NCBI RefSeq assembly: GCF_004337985.1
Contig: NW_021940918.1
Location: 1,302,001 to 1,366,000 of the forward strand
Length of the DNA: 64,000 bases
Direction of reading: 5' to 3'
Source: Pyricularia pennisetigena
Taxonomy: Eukaryota > Ascomycota > Sordariomycetes > Magnaporthales > Pyriculariaceae
Below the pieces are notes generated by a model. That model made no database searches. It saw only the letters and a list, made by a program, of their open reading frames with translations, and had not been told where the DNA came from. The first letter of the stretch is position 1, and each line of letters opens with the position of its first letter. Shown in pieces: positions 35,112 to 46,584 of this stretch. The translations under genes and the position numbers were made by a program.

Positions 35112-36553
35112 CTAAAAGTCGTCATCAAAGGTGAAGTCTCCTGCGTTGCTGTCCTCGGCCTGGGGCGAAGAGCCGGTCTTCTCTTCGACAGGTGCTTTTT
35201 TGGTGCTGGCCATGACACCGGCCTTTTGGTATTCGCCCACGCGCTTCTCGAAGAAATTGGTCTTGCCACCAAGTGAGATGTTCTCCATAAAGTCGAATGG
35301 GTTGGTTGCGCGGTAGACTTTCTCGTTTCCGAGGGCGACAAGAAGTCTGTCAGCGACAAACTCAATGTACTGCTTCATGAGGTTGGCGTTCATGCCCAAG
35401 AGGGCGCAGGGCAACGCCTCTGTGAGAAACTCTTGCTCAATCTTGACAGCATCGACAACGATTTCCTTAACAACATCCTTGCTGGGCCTGTTGTTCAGCA
35501 ATGAGAACAAGAGACAGGCAAAGTCGGTGTGGAGACCCTCGTCACGCGAGATGAGCTCGTTGGAGAATGTCAGACCAGGCATCAGGCCACGCTTCTTGAG
35601 CCAGAAGATGGAGGCAAAAGCACCGCTGAAGAAGATGCCCTCGACAACAGCGAAAGCAATCAGGCGCGTGGCAAAGGTCGATTTCTTATCAGTGATCCAC
35701 CTTAGAGCCCAGTCGGCTTTCTTGCGGATGCAAGGGACTGAAGAGGGTCGTTAGCTTGCGAGTCACACCATGATATGGGGAAGCTTAAGTGATGACGTAC
35801 TAGTGTCAATGGCGTTGAAGAGGTATGTGCGCTGCGCGTTCTCCTTGATGTACGTGTCGATCAAGAGCGAGTATGTCTCGGAGTGGATATTCTCCATCAT
35901 GATCTGAAAGCCGTAGAAGCAACGTGCCTCGGGAATCTGGACTTCGGCGCTGAAACGCTCAACCAGATTCTCGTTCACGATGCCATCCGAAGCGGCGAAG
36001 AATGCAAGAATGTGAGAGATGAAGTACTTTTCATCGTCAGTGAGCTTGTTGTTCCAGTCGTGAAGATCCTTGGACAAATCAATCTCTTCCGCGGTCCAGA
36101 ATGAGGCCTCGGCCTTCTTGTACATTTGCCACACCTATTTTGACGAGGCTCGGTTAGCTGGTATCCAGAGCAACGACGGCGAGGTTGTGGGGGATATATC
36201 TGACCTCATGGTACTTGATAGGAAACAGAACGAAACGCTGAGGGTTCTCTTGGAGAATGGGCTCGTCCATCTCAAATGTCTTGATTGTCGGGGCAACGGC
36301 TGGCTTCTCGACCGGCTTAATGTCCTTAGCGAGGGGCTTCTCGACCGTCTCCTCAGCAACGGACTCTGTGTGGGGCTGGTTCTCTTTGTCGGCGACGTTG
36401 AAGTCAAGCTTCTTGATGGGCGATTCCATCTTGAAAGACTCAATTGCAGACGCAGCCTGTGTTAGGTGACAGTTAGAGACATGTTTTATGGCATTAGACT
36501 ATGAAGAGTAGGATGGTGGCGCGTACCTGCTTGCTCGGAGTCGTCTCGATCAT
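35112..36553 (-). CDS. rnr2: Ribonucleotide reductase small subunit (class Ia, R2)
   Basis: Predicted 412-aa subunit that holds the di-iron tyrosyl radical cofactor for dNTP synthesis. Exons are 36553-36527 (27 nt), 36456-36205, 36134-35801 and 35737-35112. The N-terminal 85 residues are a regulatory, disordered region. Conserved motifs follow: [46 protein letters not shown], and [16 protein letters not shown] with metal ligands Glu and His. [12 protein letters not shown] and [11 protein letters not shown] supply further ligands Glu and His. The C-terminal heptapeptide FTFDDDF is the R1-binding tail. All catalytic residues are present. Upstream DNA has ACGCGT/ACGCGA motifs consistent with G1/S control. 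Confidence 0.96.
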
Positions 36554-36752
36554 TGTGGTAGTAGGAAGAGTACAAACAATGTTCTTGATGTAGATGAAAC
36601 AATGTTAAAAACAGAAGAATGCAAGTAATGCTTGAATTTGAAGTCGGCAGGAAATCCAAAGCTTTGGGTTGGAAAGGTTTGGTTCTGAGTTGGAAGAAAG
36701 AGAGGAAGATCATTGAGCTTTGGAGGTTCTTGAGTCCTTCTTATGCCACTTT

Positions 36753-36802
36753 ACGCGACCGGAAGAGCACGAACACCAAAAAACGACAGGGGTTCTACGC
36801 GT
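36753..36802. promoter_or_regulatory. MCB-type motifs upstream of rnr2
   Basis: ACGCGA at 36753-36758 and ACGCGT at 36797-36802 lie 200-250 bp upstream of the rnr2 ATG. A TCGCGA (SCB-like core) is near 36831. These are the sites expected for MBF/SBF control of ribonucleotide reductase at G1/S. Confidence 0.55.
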
Positions 36803-37104
36803 CTAAGCAGGCCGTGTCATGTGGGTCTCGTCGCGAGAAATCATCTAGTTACCTACCCAACCACCGCGTTTCAACCTTGTTAGCCCACTTTTACACGGTC
36901 GGGCGAGCTTCATCGTAACTCCGAAAGTAACTTTTGTACCCTTAGTCTAGTTGTCGTCAGTCAAGTTTTACTTTTTCTTTCATTCCGCTGCGACACGTCC
37001 GCCAGGCAACCAGGAGATGGATGCCACTTTCAGGTCCCGCAGATCGACAAACACGCGAGAACCCCACTCTTAATTGTTAGAATTGTTTATCTGATCAAAA
37101 AACA

Positions 37105-37110
37105 ACGCGT
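37105..37110. promoter_or_regulatory. Additional ACGCGT upstream of rnr2
   Basis: A second full MCB core about 550 bp upstream of the rnr2 ATG. It is further out than usual and may be incidental. Confidence 0.3.
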
Positions 37111-37440
37111 AGCTAGCTGATGGTGAATCAAACCTGACAAACCGTTATAAAGCAAACATGTGGGACTAATCGGCAAGGTGGATAATCATATGTCATCTTC
37201 TGTCAACTAAGAAACAGCCTGAGAAGTACCCGTCAAGCCAAGAAGGAAATATTCATGTTTTGAAAAGATGATTTTGCTTGCATTAAATTATGAACGTTAA
37301 GTACCAACACACGTCAATGGACAAAGGTTTCTCTCTATCCTCATATGTGTTCATTAAATCATGAAGCGTCACCAATGCCCATCGCAAACAGTGACAGAAA
37401 CAACGCAAATTACGGCAACTAAAACAGCGCCCTTCTCTCT

Positions 37441-38300
37441 TTATATGCCGTCTCGACGGGTGCGACCCTCTGCGGCTGTAGAGGTGTCGACAGTTTCACC
37501 TCCACGCCCAAAGAACTTCTTCTTGGCTGGCTTAGGTGGGGCCACCGAGGCAGTTGCGGCAGACGAGGATGGCTGATTTTCCAGATCCGCAGGGTCTGAG
37601 ATTCCACGCTTGTTCATCTCGTCGTACTTGTTGACCAAGTAGAGCTCCAGCAACCATGCGTTGCGAATGTTCGCTCTGTAGGCTGCATCGGCGATATCCC
37701 CCACGAATGGAACGAGGCCAATGACAAAATCCACCAGGATATTGAACACCATGCGAGACAAAATTGACAGCGGCAAGCCATCGTCAACTTTCATCTACAT
37801 GAAACTGAATTAGTTGACCAGACGACGACGGTAGGGTTGGAACAGAGCTAGAAGGTCAGATTACTTACGCATTTCTTGACAAGGATCAGGGCCATAAGCG
37901 CGTCCAGGACGTCACCAATGGCAGGGACCAGGCCTATGACAGAACTCCAACCGAACCGGATACCACAGAAACTGAAGAGACTCATGTCAAGATGATAGGC
38001 GCGGCTGCGGACCCCTTTGAGCACCTGTGCATCATTCTTGCTCAAACCTTTGGGAATCGGTTTCTTTCCCTTCTTCTTGTATATGATCTCGGTCTTGCCA
38101 CCTTTGTGCACTTCAATCTCTTCATACTCGTAAAAGGGATCCTGTAATGATGTCAGCTAGTCTCCAACATTGAGTTTTTATGTCATGTATCGTCACAGTA
38201 TAAAGTGATTGGAAGAAAGACCCACCTGTGAATTGGTGTTCATCTTCATCTTGTCCTGCAAGGCGCGCTTGGCGGCCAACTTAAAAAGGAACGCAGCCAT
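37441..38300 (-). CDS. DUF4112-family membrane-associated protein
   Basis: Predicted 233-aa protein from exons 38300-38226, 38141-37869 and 37794-37441. The DUF4112 hallmark is present twice in related form: SSVIGLVPAIGDVLDALMAL (about residue 90) and FVIGLVPFVGDIADAAYRAN (about 140). Each is a hydrophobic segment with a central GLVPxxGD turn, suggesting two membrane-embedded hairpins. The N-terminus is amphipathic and basic; the C-terminus is Ser/Ala-rich with a KKKFFGRGG cluster. The molecular function of this family is unknown to me. It sits on the same strand as rnr2 but with its own spacer. Confidence 0.82.
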
Positions 38301-39342
38301 GGCGGGAAGCTAGGCAAACTCGCGTCTGGAGCACAGCAAAGGTTGAGTAGGGAATGTAGAGAATTCCTTGGCAGAGGAGCTGTACCTCTACTGCCCAGAG
38401 AATGCAAAGTAAAGGAAGTTAGTTGCTCGGAATTGGAACCACCTGGGCAAAACTTGCTCGGGGAGTTTTGCAGTTTTATCTGCAAGCAAGTCAATGCCCA
38501 AATCGGGTGGTGGCTGCTGGCTGGGTACTATTGGTTGGGTGGCGAAGGAATGCGTTCGTCCAATGCCTCTTGGAGGCCGCCTGGTCCCAGCTTCTTGTTC
38601 AGTTAGCCGGCAGTTGACACAATGTGGAGAATCGTCACCGGGAAATAGGCAAAAACTGAATGGTACAGAGGAGTTAATTAGAAGAAGAACAACGCTAGAT
38701 GGAATTCTTGGTGTTGCCTCCCGCTCCCTTTTGACTGTTTCAAAGTATCTGCAATAAACGCGATGATGATGATGATGAAAGTTCGCATTGACTTATTTTT
38801 TGGGGCCAAGCTTGTTTCCAAATATGATGTCACACCTCTGCAACCCCCGGCATGTCATTCGTGACATCCTTTTCTCAGATATAGCGTGATGACGGTACGT
38901 AGCCCATCTACAATTTGTGGCTAATGTGTGTGGCTGATGGTCTGGACTTTTGGTGGCTGAGACTGTATGTACGCCGGCGTTGGGCAAGCCTGCGCAAACC
39001 AGCCATATTCTAGAACTAGCGACGAATTGAAAGGCTAAAGCCTCCAAACCACGTCCCACCATTGCGGCACAACGCCGTCTTCTTCTTTTTTTGGCTACAC
39101 TTTTTCCTTGCTTCGCACCGATTTATAGATCGATCTTGTGTTGTAGGCATTTTATCTTGCGAGATTCCCGCATTGAGATAGCTGGCGCCTCGTCGCGACC
39201 CGATTGCGCTGCCAGGGTGTACCGAGGCAGCTTGACGCGCGCCACCCAGCACGCCCCAATAGCTCGAGGGGCCTGGACAACAGATTTCGAACTTGGCTTT
39301 CCTCTCCGTGGATATGCCCATAATATTATCACACTTAACAAG
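38301..39342. other. Divergent spacer between the DUF4112 gene and dcp2
   Basis: About 1.04 kb with a short (GAT)5 repeat at 38762-38777. No coding signal is seen on either strand. Confidence 0.65.
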
Positions 39343-42042
39343 ATGTCGGAATCAAAAATGGAGTTAGAGGACTGTGAGTGCAACACGACAGCGGCAGCAT
39401 CCGTTGGTTAAACATTATTGCTTCCGAACCTCGCGAATGAAAAGCATGGGTGGACTGGAAGTCGCATGTGTAGTATTCACGTATTTGTGCTGACCCGGCA
39501 ATGCTCAGGGTTGGACGATCTTTGCGTCCGCTTCATCATCAACCTGCCTGCAGAAGACCTGTCGTCGGTCGCGCGCATATGTTTCCAAGTCGAGGAAGCA
39601 CAATGGTTCTACGAGGATTTTATTCGTCCGCTGGACCCAACACTGCCGTCCATGTCCCTGCGCAGTTTCTGTCTACGGATTTTCCAGCACTGCCCACTGC
39701 TTGCCTCTTTCCCCGTCGAAAACCACATGCGAGCCTTTGAAGAGTTCCTGCAGTACAAGACCCGCGTTCCGGTGCGGGGCGCCATCATGCTCAACGAGGC
39801 CATGGACTCGACCGTACTGGTCAAGGGTTGGAAGAAAGGTGCGAACTGGAGTTTTCCTAGGGGGAAGATCAACAAGGACGAAGACGATCTTGATTGCGCT
39901 ATACGTGAGGTCTACGAGGAGACCGGCTTTGATATCAGAGCCGCCGGCTTGGTTCCCAAGACCGACGAAGTCAAGTACATAGAGATCAATATGCGCGAGC
40001 AGCAGCTGCGTCTCTATGTCTTCCGAAATATTCCTATGGACACCCACTTCGAGCCCAGGACCAGAAAGGAAATTAGCAAGATCCAGTGGTACAAGCTCTC
40101 TGAGCTCCCAGCCTTCCGAAAGAAAGGCCAACAGCACCAATACGACGCAGCCGCTGCATCGAACGCTAACAAGTTTTACATGGTGGCTCCCTTTTTGGTG
40201 CCTCTGAAGAAATGGGTCGTTCAGCAGAAGAAACGGGATAGCTTGCGAGCAGCCGGCTCCAGCCTCGCTGCCCAGCCCATTCACGAGGAGGGCGTCACGG
40301 AGGATGAACTGGGAATGCACGTTGACCACAATGTTGTCCAGCAGCAGACCGCTGCAACGCCTGCCATTGAGACTTTTGAGGGCGCCACTCGGGAACTGCA
40401 GCGACTGCTCCAGGTACAACCTTCAACTCAGGGACTGCAAGGGACCGCAGGGGGCCAGGCGCCGCCCGATCCAGGTCAAGACAAGGGCAACGCGCTACTC
40501 GCGCTTCTGCAGGCCGGACCTTCGGCGGGTGCGGCGCAGGTGCATCCCTCATCTAATCTGCCGCCCCATACTCCTTTGGACCATATCCTTTCAAGTGTAC
40601 CTGCTACCCAACCGCCAACACCTCACCATCATAACCATATTCGACAGATGCACCACCACGTACCTCCTCCTGACTTTCCTCTCGGGACCCATACAGCTGA
40701 AAAACAACCCATGACCCACATGGGTCAAGTTCCAGGCCAGCTCGCTGGCAATAATGGATATGGTCATGGACGTTTCCCCCCAGCTGACCGCGCCTCTGCC
40801 TTGGGGGGTCAACTCTCAGGCGGTCCCGGCCATGCTGCACCGCCTGTAGCAGGTGGGGCAGCTAACCAAGCAGCATTCGCTCACCAGCTTCCGCAGCATT
40901 TCCTTTCTTCAGGCCCGAGCCATCAAACATACCCCAAGCCAGCTGAAAATGTAGCTCCAGCCCCACAGCTAAGCACCCATTCGATGTCTCTCCTCAGTGC
41001 CTTGAGAGGAAATGTCACCAGGCCTACAGACAGCGCATCAGCCAACCCCCCTGTGCCTGAGCCCGCATCCCAAGTCATGCAACTCTCGCAGCCGACGACG
41101 ATAACACAAACATCCCAGCAGTTTCTCGACCAGGCATTGAGGATGGCTGGATCCCCGAGGCCCGCCCACTCGGATGTCCAGGCACAGACGTCGGCGCAAA
41201 CGCACAAGAACGCGCTTCTGGGAATGTTCAAGTCTCCGAGCCCAAATGCTGCAGCAAGTCAAGGGGCTGTCCCGATCAGCAGCTTAGACGGAACCGGATC
41301 GTCACAGGGACTGCAGTTTGCCAACATACCTCAACCTGAAGCAGCGAGCTCTACTGCCGAAACCGTTCGAGCTGCAGTGCAGACCAGCGGTGGACCGACC
41401 CAGATGGACTCAAACCTAGGTTTACCATTCGGGGCGCTCAAGCTTCTCAGCCGTCCCCAGGGATTAGAGCGTGGCAGTGCACCTGATCCTGCATTGGCTT
41501 CGTCATATGGCTCGCAGGCCTCCCACTCCGCAATGGACAATATGCACCAGCCAGTCTCTGTAGGAAACCAATCATCTGCGATAACTGGCTATCCCCACTT
41601 CTCAGCACAGCAGCCTAATCTGCCACAGCCCTCTCAGACCTATCAACCATACCTTGGGCAGCCTGCGCCCAACAGGACGCCCTCTGCGACCGGCATGCCG
41701 AGTTTCTTAGGCCAACCGCAGCAGCAGGCAGCTAGACGTCCATCTCAGGCAACGCCGGAACAAAAGACGCTGCTCTTGTCGTTGTTTAGCAAGCAGCAAA
41801 CACAGCAGGTGCCTCCAGCGGCCGAAAATGCGGACAAGGGCAAGGAAATACCCATGCCTCTTCCACTCACAGATCAGACCCCACGACCCCTCTCTCGTGC
41901 TACGGTACTCGCGTCTGCTTCGTCCGAGGGGCCGAGGAGTGGACAACCGTCTCCTAGGGGTAGTCAAACACCCATATCTCCTGCAGACCGGAATTTTTTG
42001 CTTGGGTATCTGCAGTCTGTCTCCAACACTGCAACAAAGTAG
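39343..42042 (+). CDS. dcp2: mRNA-decapping enzyme Dcp2
   Basis: Predicted 854-aa Nudix hydrolase that removes the m7G cap in 5'-3' mRNA decay, in P-bodies. Exon 1 is only 31 nt (39343-39373) and exon 2 is 39509-42042; the junction rebuilds the Trp of MELEDWLDDLCVRFIINLP, which is the conserved start. The N-terminal Dcp1-binding domain runs to about residue 95 (SSVARICFQVEEAQWFYEDF). The Nudix domain follows (ILVKGWKK-type strand; Nudix box GKINKDEDDLDCAIREVYEE plus TGFDI with its metal-binding Glu residues). Box B is FYMVAPFLVPLKKWV. The remaining roughly 590 residues are disordered and Pro/Gln/Ser-rich, with short helical leucine motifs (NALLALLQ, SLLSALRG, NALLGMFKS, KTLLLSLFSK, NFLLGYLQS) like the Edc3/Pat1-binding motifs of yeast Dcp2. 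Confidence 0.96.
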
Positions 42043-42826
42043 AATATAAAATTCTGGGTTCTGTTCTGGGGAATTCGGGAAAAGGAGGGCGGGGGAAAGG
42101 GTTCATAGGTTAAGGTAGGCTTTTTTTTTTCTTCCCGTGTAGGTTCGGAGCTGGCTCGCTTAGTCGAATCATAATACTTTGTTGTTCTTGTCATTACTTG
42201 AGCATGCAAGCCTTTTGCCAGCAAGCGGTTTTTAAGCGGAAGATGCTTGTGTGTGTTTTTAGAAATTTTGGCATGGGATGTTGCAGTAAAAGCGTCTGTT
42301 GTATGCAACGCATCATTCAGGCCGCATGTTGACTTCATGTAAATAAATCATTGATATTAAATCTTATGACAACCCTAAGGTAATGATTAAAGCTGGAACT
42401 GTCAGAGATACAGACACTGAAACCTCGAAGCTGGTGCTCAAGGCTATCTCGAAAATCGCAAACAAGTTGGGTCCAGTGCGACAACCATACACTTCATTCA
42501 GTTTCCCCGTTGTCGGCAAGTCGATAGCCGCGTAGAATCAAGGTAAAAGCGGAAGTTTTGGTATATGATCAACAATAGAAAAGCTGCAGGCCGCAGCCAC
42601 AAATAATTAGAAAACGGGTATCCGAAACTCCATAAAACCGCCCACCAGTCATACTAACAAACCCAAAGCCCCGTCTTAGGCTTGTGGAAACATGAAATCA
42701 TCTTAAAACATTTCCCTGGGCAAACAACCCAAGTCCCTCAAGACCCAAACCTTCAAAGCCACAAAGCCCGTACAGTTGTGTCAACACCACACAAAAGCCA
42801 GCTCATTGAGGAATTTGAGGCGAACA
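42043..42826. other. Convergent spacer dcp2 / Nrd1-like
   Basis: 784 nt of 3' flank; no gene is seen. Confidence 0.65.
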
Positions 42827-44146
42827 TTAGGCAACAACCCCAATAGAACCTTTGGCCGCAGCATAGTTCTGCTCGGATGGATCCTCATCTTCCCCGTCCA
42901 TGCTCAAGAGCTTGAAGCGATTGGCAACCGTGTTCACGTGCCTCTTTGCAGGTGGCGGGTCTTTTCTAGTGTTCACTAGTTGAACACGATCGAGGGGCTG
43001 GGCACACTCATCCACGTCCCCTGGGTTAAGAGCTGAATTAGTTCCGAGTCCGAAAGAACATGAATAATTAACTCCATTTGTACACTAGGATCGACTTACA
43101 CTCAATCTTGCAATTCTTGTATTTACTAAGATTTCCAGTCAGCCTCTAGTCATAATGGTAACAAAAGACTCAGATTTGGGTTCCAAACGCTTTTCTTAAC
43201 TTACAGACGACTCATCATGCATGTCTTTGCAACTATGCAATTGTGAACTGAGTTGAGGCTTATGAAGCAACTGCCACCAATGAAAGTTACTTTGACGACG
43301 GCCAGGTTGTGGATGTGGTCAAGGTCTTCGCGGATGCTTGCTTCGGTTGTGTCCGAATCATAGCGACGCAATACAAGGTTTCGCGTAGCTCCGTTCCCGA
43401 TTTTGCTTGCAACATGGCCGGAAAGGGTGAACTGACGGTCACTCCAGCGAACTTCTATCCTCTTCTGCCTGATATACAGGTCGTGTCTCCGGCAATGCTC
43501 AAAGAAGATCCGCGCATCGGCAGAGTGCAGGAAGGAGACGGTGGCGGAGCGATCGTGGGCCCGTATGAATATATCAAGCAAGAGACCACCCCTGACTACC
43601 CCGGTGATATCCGCATGGGTTGTGCCGTCGGGAAGACCGATCAGCTGGATAGTTCGCATGCATTGCTTCTCATAAGCCGGTTTCTCACTGTGGGCCGGGT
43701 ATAGCTGCTGGCCGTGGATGTCGGCATCATCTGGAGTCTCGGCCGAGTACGACAAAGCATCTTGACCACCATCAGCATCTGCCCAGTCTGGCGATCCCTC
43801 AAAGCTAACGGTTGAATGAACGGCGGGACCCGCGGGAGGTTTGTTGTGTCCATCGCCAACCTCGACTAATGGCTTCCGACCCGCGTGCACTGGCCGAAGC
43901 CTCGGAGGCACATGGGGCAATGCATTGTCGTCGTAGGCTGCGAAGGTTCGATGTTCCTTCTGAGGAACCGACTGAGGCGGGGAAGTGAATGCATCATCCT
44001 GGATAGAGTTTGTGACTTCGTCCTGGCTAAGGAGCTGTCAACCGAAGCAACGATACGTCAGCTTGTGTTTCTTTTTTTCTTTTTCTTTTTTTTCTCCCGA
44101 GTATCCATTGTCATTCAATCGATATCAGACCAATGGAAACCAAAAC

Positions 44147-44190
<44 letters not shown>

Positions 44191-44598
44191 TGACTGGAGA
44201 ACGAGGCATACGTTTATAGTGTCCTCCACGACGCCGCCACGGAGCAGGTTTTGGCAGAGATTTGCTGCATGCACCGAAATCCACATAAGTACATCCATGT
44301 CAGTGTGCGGGCCTAGCGTGACTCGCATAGTCTCCGGTCTGATCTATAACTCACAGTAGCGTCTTGCCATTCGTTGGAGAGCCTCGTGATCTGCGCGAGA
44401 CACTATCAGGGCATCGTTGGGCAAAGAACGGGAAACGGGCACGTCAGAGGGTTGCTTGGTTATTCATATCAAGGTCAGTCAAACCTCGGAGTAAGTGACT
44501 GGCTGAAAAACACAAGGTGTATGACGCCAGACTCTTTAGCGGCCGAGATTCGGTGAGCAACTCACAAGTTGACCACTATCAATGTCAGAGAAGCCCAT
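42827..44598 (-). CDS. Nrd1-type RRM protein (negative regulator of differentiation family)
   Basis: Predicted 411-aa RNA-binding protein similar to fission yeast Nrd1 and its filamentous relatives. Six exons fit in phase: 44598-44566, 44454-44355, 44264-44212, 44034-43205, 43125-43100 (26 nt) and 43020-42827. Diagnostic stretches are ALIVSRADHEALQRMARRY, then SNLCQNLLRGGVVEDTINLL. The RRM part has RTIQLIGLPDGTTHADIT, VVRGGLLLDIFIRAHDRSA, GNGATRNLVLRRYDSD, FIGGSCFISLNSVHNC and KIEWDVDECAQPLDR. The tail NTVANRFKLLSMDGEDED is also conserved. The first exon (MGFSDIDSGQL) is the least certain part, because other in-frame 5' exons are possible. Intron 3 (44211-44035) contains a 39-nt sense poly(U) tract. 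In fission yeast the protein restrains sexual differentiation and binds mRNA in stress granules; the role here is inferred. Confidence 0.82.
44149..44187. repeat. Poly(A) tract, 39 nt, inside an intron
   Basis: A39 on the plus strand, i.e. U39 in the pre-mRNA of the Nrd1-like gene, 24 nt past the donor of its third intron. Confidence 0.95.
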
Positions 44599-46584
44599 GT
44601 CAGTGGAGATCAGCACATTGATCACTTTTTGTGAGTGTCGCGCGACGCAAAGCTGGCGCGGTCATCCTGTTGAGGAGACGTTTGAATGAGATGGTCTTGG
44701 TGAGTTCCAATGCTATTTTTCTTACCGGCGAACCAGAGTCTCAAAAAAGCGTCGCTCAATAGTTACGGTTGAATCAATATCTGGCTGCATGTTTATTTGT
44801 TACGGGGCTGACAAAGCTCGGACGAGAGAGACAGAGGTAATAGCAGGTAGAAAATGGTTTGATGAAAGCTGTGAATGGAAGTTCAGCTGGTGGAGTGGTG
44901 GCATAAAATGCATATGGCTTGGCAGACGTGCCTGCCTGCTCATCTCTCAATTTTGTGTTCGTTTTTTTTTCTTCCCCTGTTTTTTCCTGTGTGTGTCTTT
45001 CTCCAAATTCGATTCATCCCTCCCTTTCTTGTCCTGTCTAATCTAATGCCTCCATGCCTATCACTTCCTGTCTCTGGCGACAAAGCTCCCTCACTTGACC
45101 TCTTGACTTGGCTGCATTCTGGAATCCTGGCCAACTGGTCTGGTGTTCGCGGCCGCGTTCACGTGCCCGTACAGTAATACACACGGACCTTGACGGCAGT
45201 AGTTGCCAAGAGCTGGACCCAATCCCTTGGGCTGACCTACGGGATCGCAGCTGAAATCCTTTCCGTAAAAAGCATAGCTTGCTCGATGGTGTCAGGTCTT
45301 GCGATTAATTTTAAAACGAATCCTTTTGGTCAGAAAGTGTGCCTAGCTGGCAACGAAGATCAGCCAACTCGGGTTGTACTGTACTGCCAGGAGCCTAGCT
45401 GGACACCACTGGCGTAGATTGCTGTTTCGTCTGGCTGTGTACTTTGCAAGTCCTACTCTTTCCTGGTCTGAGGTGCATGCGATAGATATTACGGGTCTTC
45501 CCGCTGGTCTGCTCAACGTCTCGTCTGTTACATTAGTTGCCTTAAGGTTCGTTTTGACGGATGGTCCAGCCAAGATGGGATCCTGGTTTTGCTTGTGTTC
45601 ATCCTAAAAGATGGTTTAGCATTTAATGACTTGGACTGTCCTTGGATCAGGCCTGCTGAATTGTCAAAAACCCCTGATTTCCCGCTCTAGCCTTTTTCTT
45701 TGCGAGACAACAGAAGCATAAACAATCGTTCTCTTCTGCCAATCAGGCATGCAGCATACAAGTCGCGAATAACGAATAACTTGCAGTTGAGCATGCAATG
45801 CAGCAGTTTTGGACCGTTCATGGGCGCAGCGCAGATACGAGCCGAATGAGAAAAGAGGGGCGTTGTCACAAGTGGAGCAGCAACCAGAATACGATGCAGG
45901 AGGCAATTGTCCCCGCTACGAAGAGCCTGGGCTGCACCCGGTTTTCTTTACTTTCATGTTTTAAATAATAAACAAATACCATAATCAATGCAACGACACA
46001 CCCATGCCGAGTGCCCACATTGGCTGGCTGTGTTTCGATACAGTCAGTGGTTTCCAGGCTTTTCTGTTTAGCGCAAGCCCAAAGCGTCTAGCAACGTTGA
46101 ACTCTCCCCTTTCTCCCTTTTTGTCCCTTTCACAATCCGCCAAACGTTCGACCTTGGTGTTGGTTCGTCACTCGCTTTCGGAATTTGTTTGAATACAGTC
46201 ATTCGTTTTGGTATTCAGTTAATAATATTATTTCTCGCTTCACACGGCTTATTTTATTTCTGGGTCGCTCGCTTGCTGGAACTACGCTCAGGTAGTCACT
46301 ACCAGCAGCAACAAGACACATTCACGGCTGGCTGGCTGCTTGCTTGTTGCAAAAAAACGTGCACTTGGCTCCAACACTTGATCCTCACTTTCGCCGAGAT
46401 CACACACGGAAAACAATAACGTCAGTCGCATAACCACACGACACGAAACGACCACCGGGCCGGCTTGAGACAAATACACGCCAGGCAAACTCGTCACCGT
46501 TTTGCTTTGGTTGAGCCTTTTCTCGCTCACCCACTCCGTTATCTCTTCTTTGTTACAACTGCATTCCTGTCACAACAATCCAAA
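44599..46584. other. Divergent spacer upstream of Nrd1-like and DUF7137-type genes
   Basis: About 2 kb. The 44950-45020 and 46090-46180 parts are CT-rich, as in fungal promoters and leaders. No gene was found. Confidence 0.6.

Larger units (their letters stand above)
36554..37440. other. rnr2 upstream region and DUF4112 gene 3' flank
   Basis: 887 nt containing the MCB-type motifs listed separately. A 99-codon frame on the plus strand (36619-36918) lies over the rnr2 leader and has no recognisable content. Confidence 0.65.

Noticed and set aside
42827..43125. Suspected frameshift at the last splice junction of the Nrd1-like gene.
   Set aside because: Rechecking the junction gives T|GG GAC GTG, which rebuilds the conserved IEWDVDEC with no shift.
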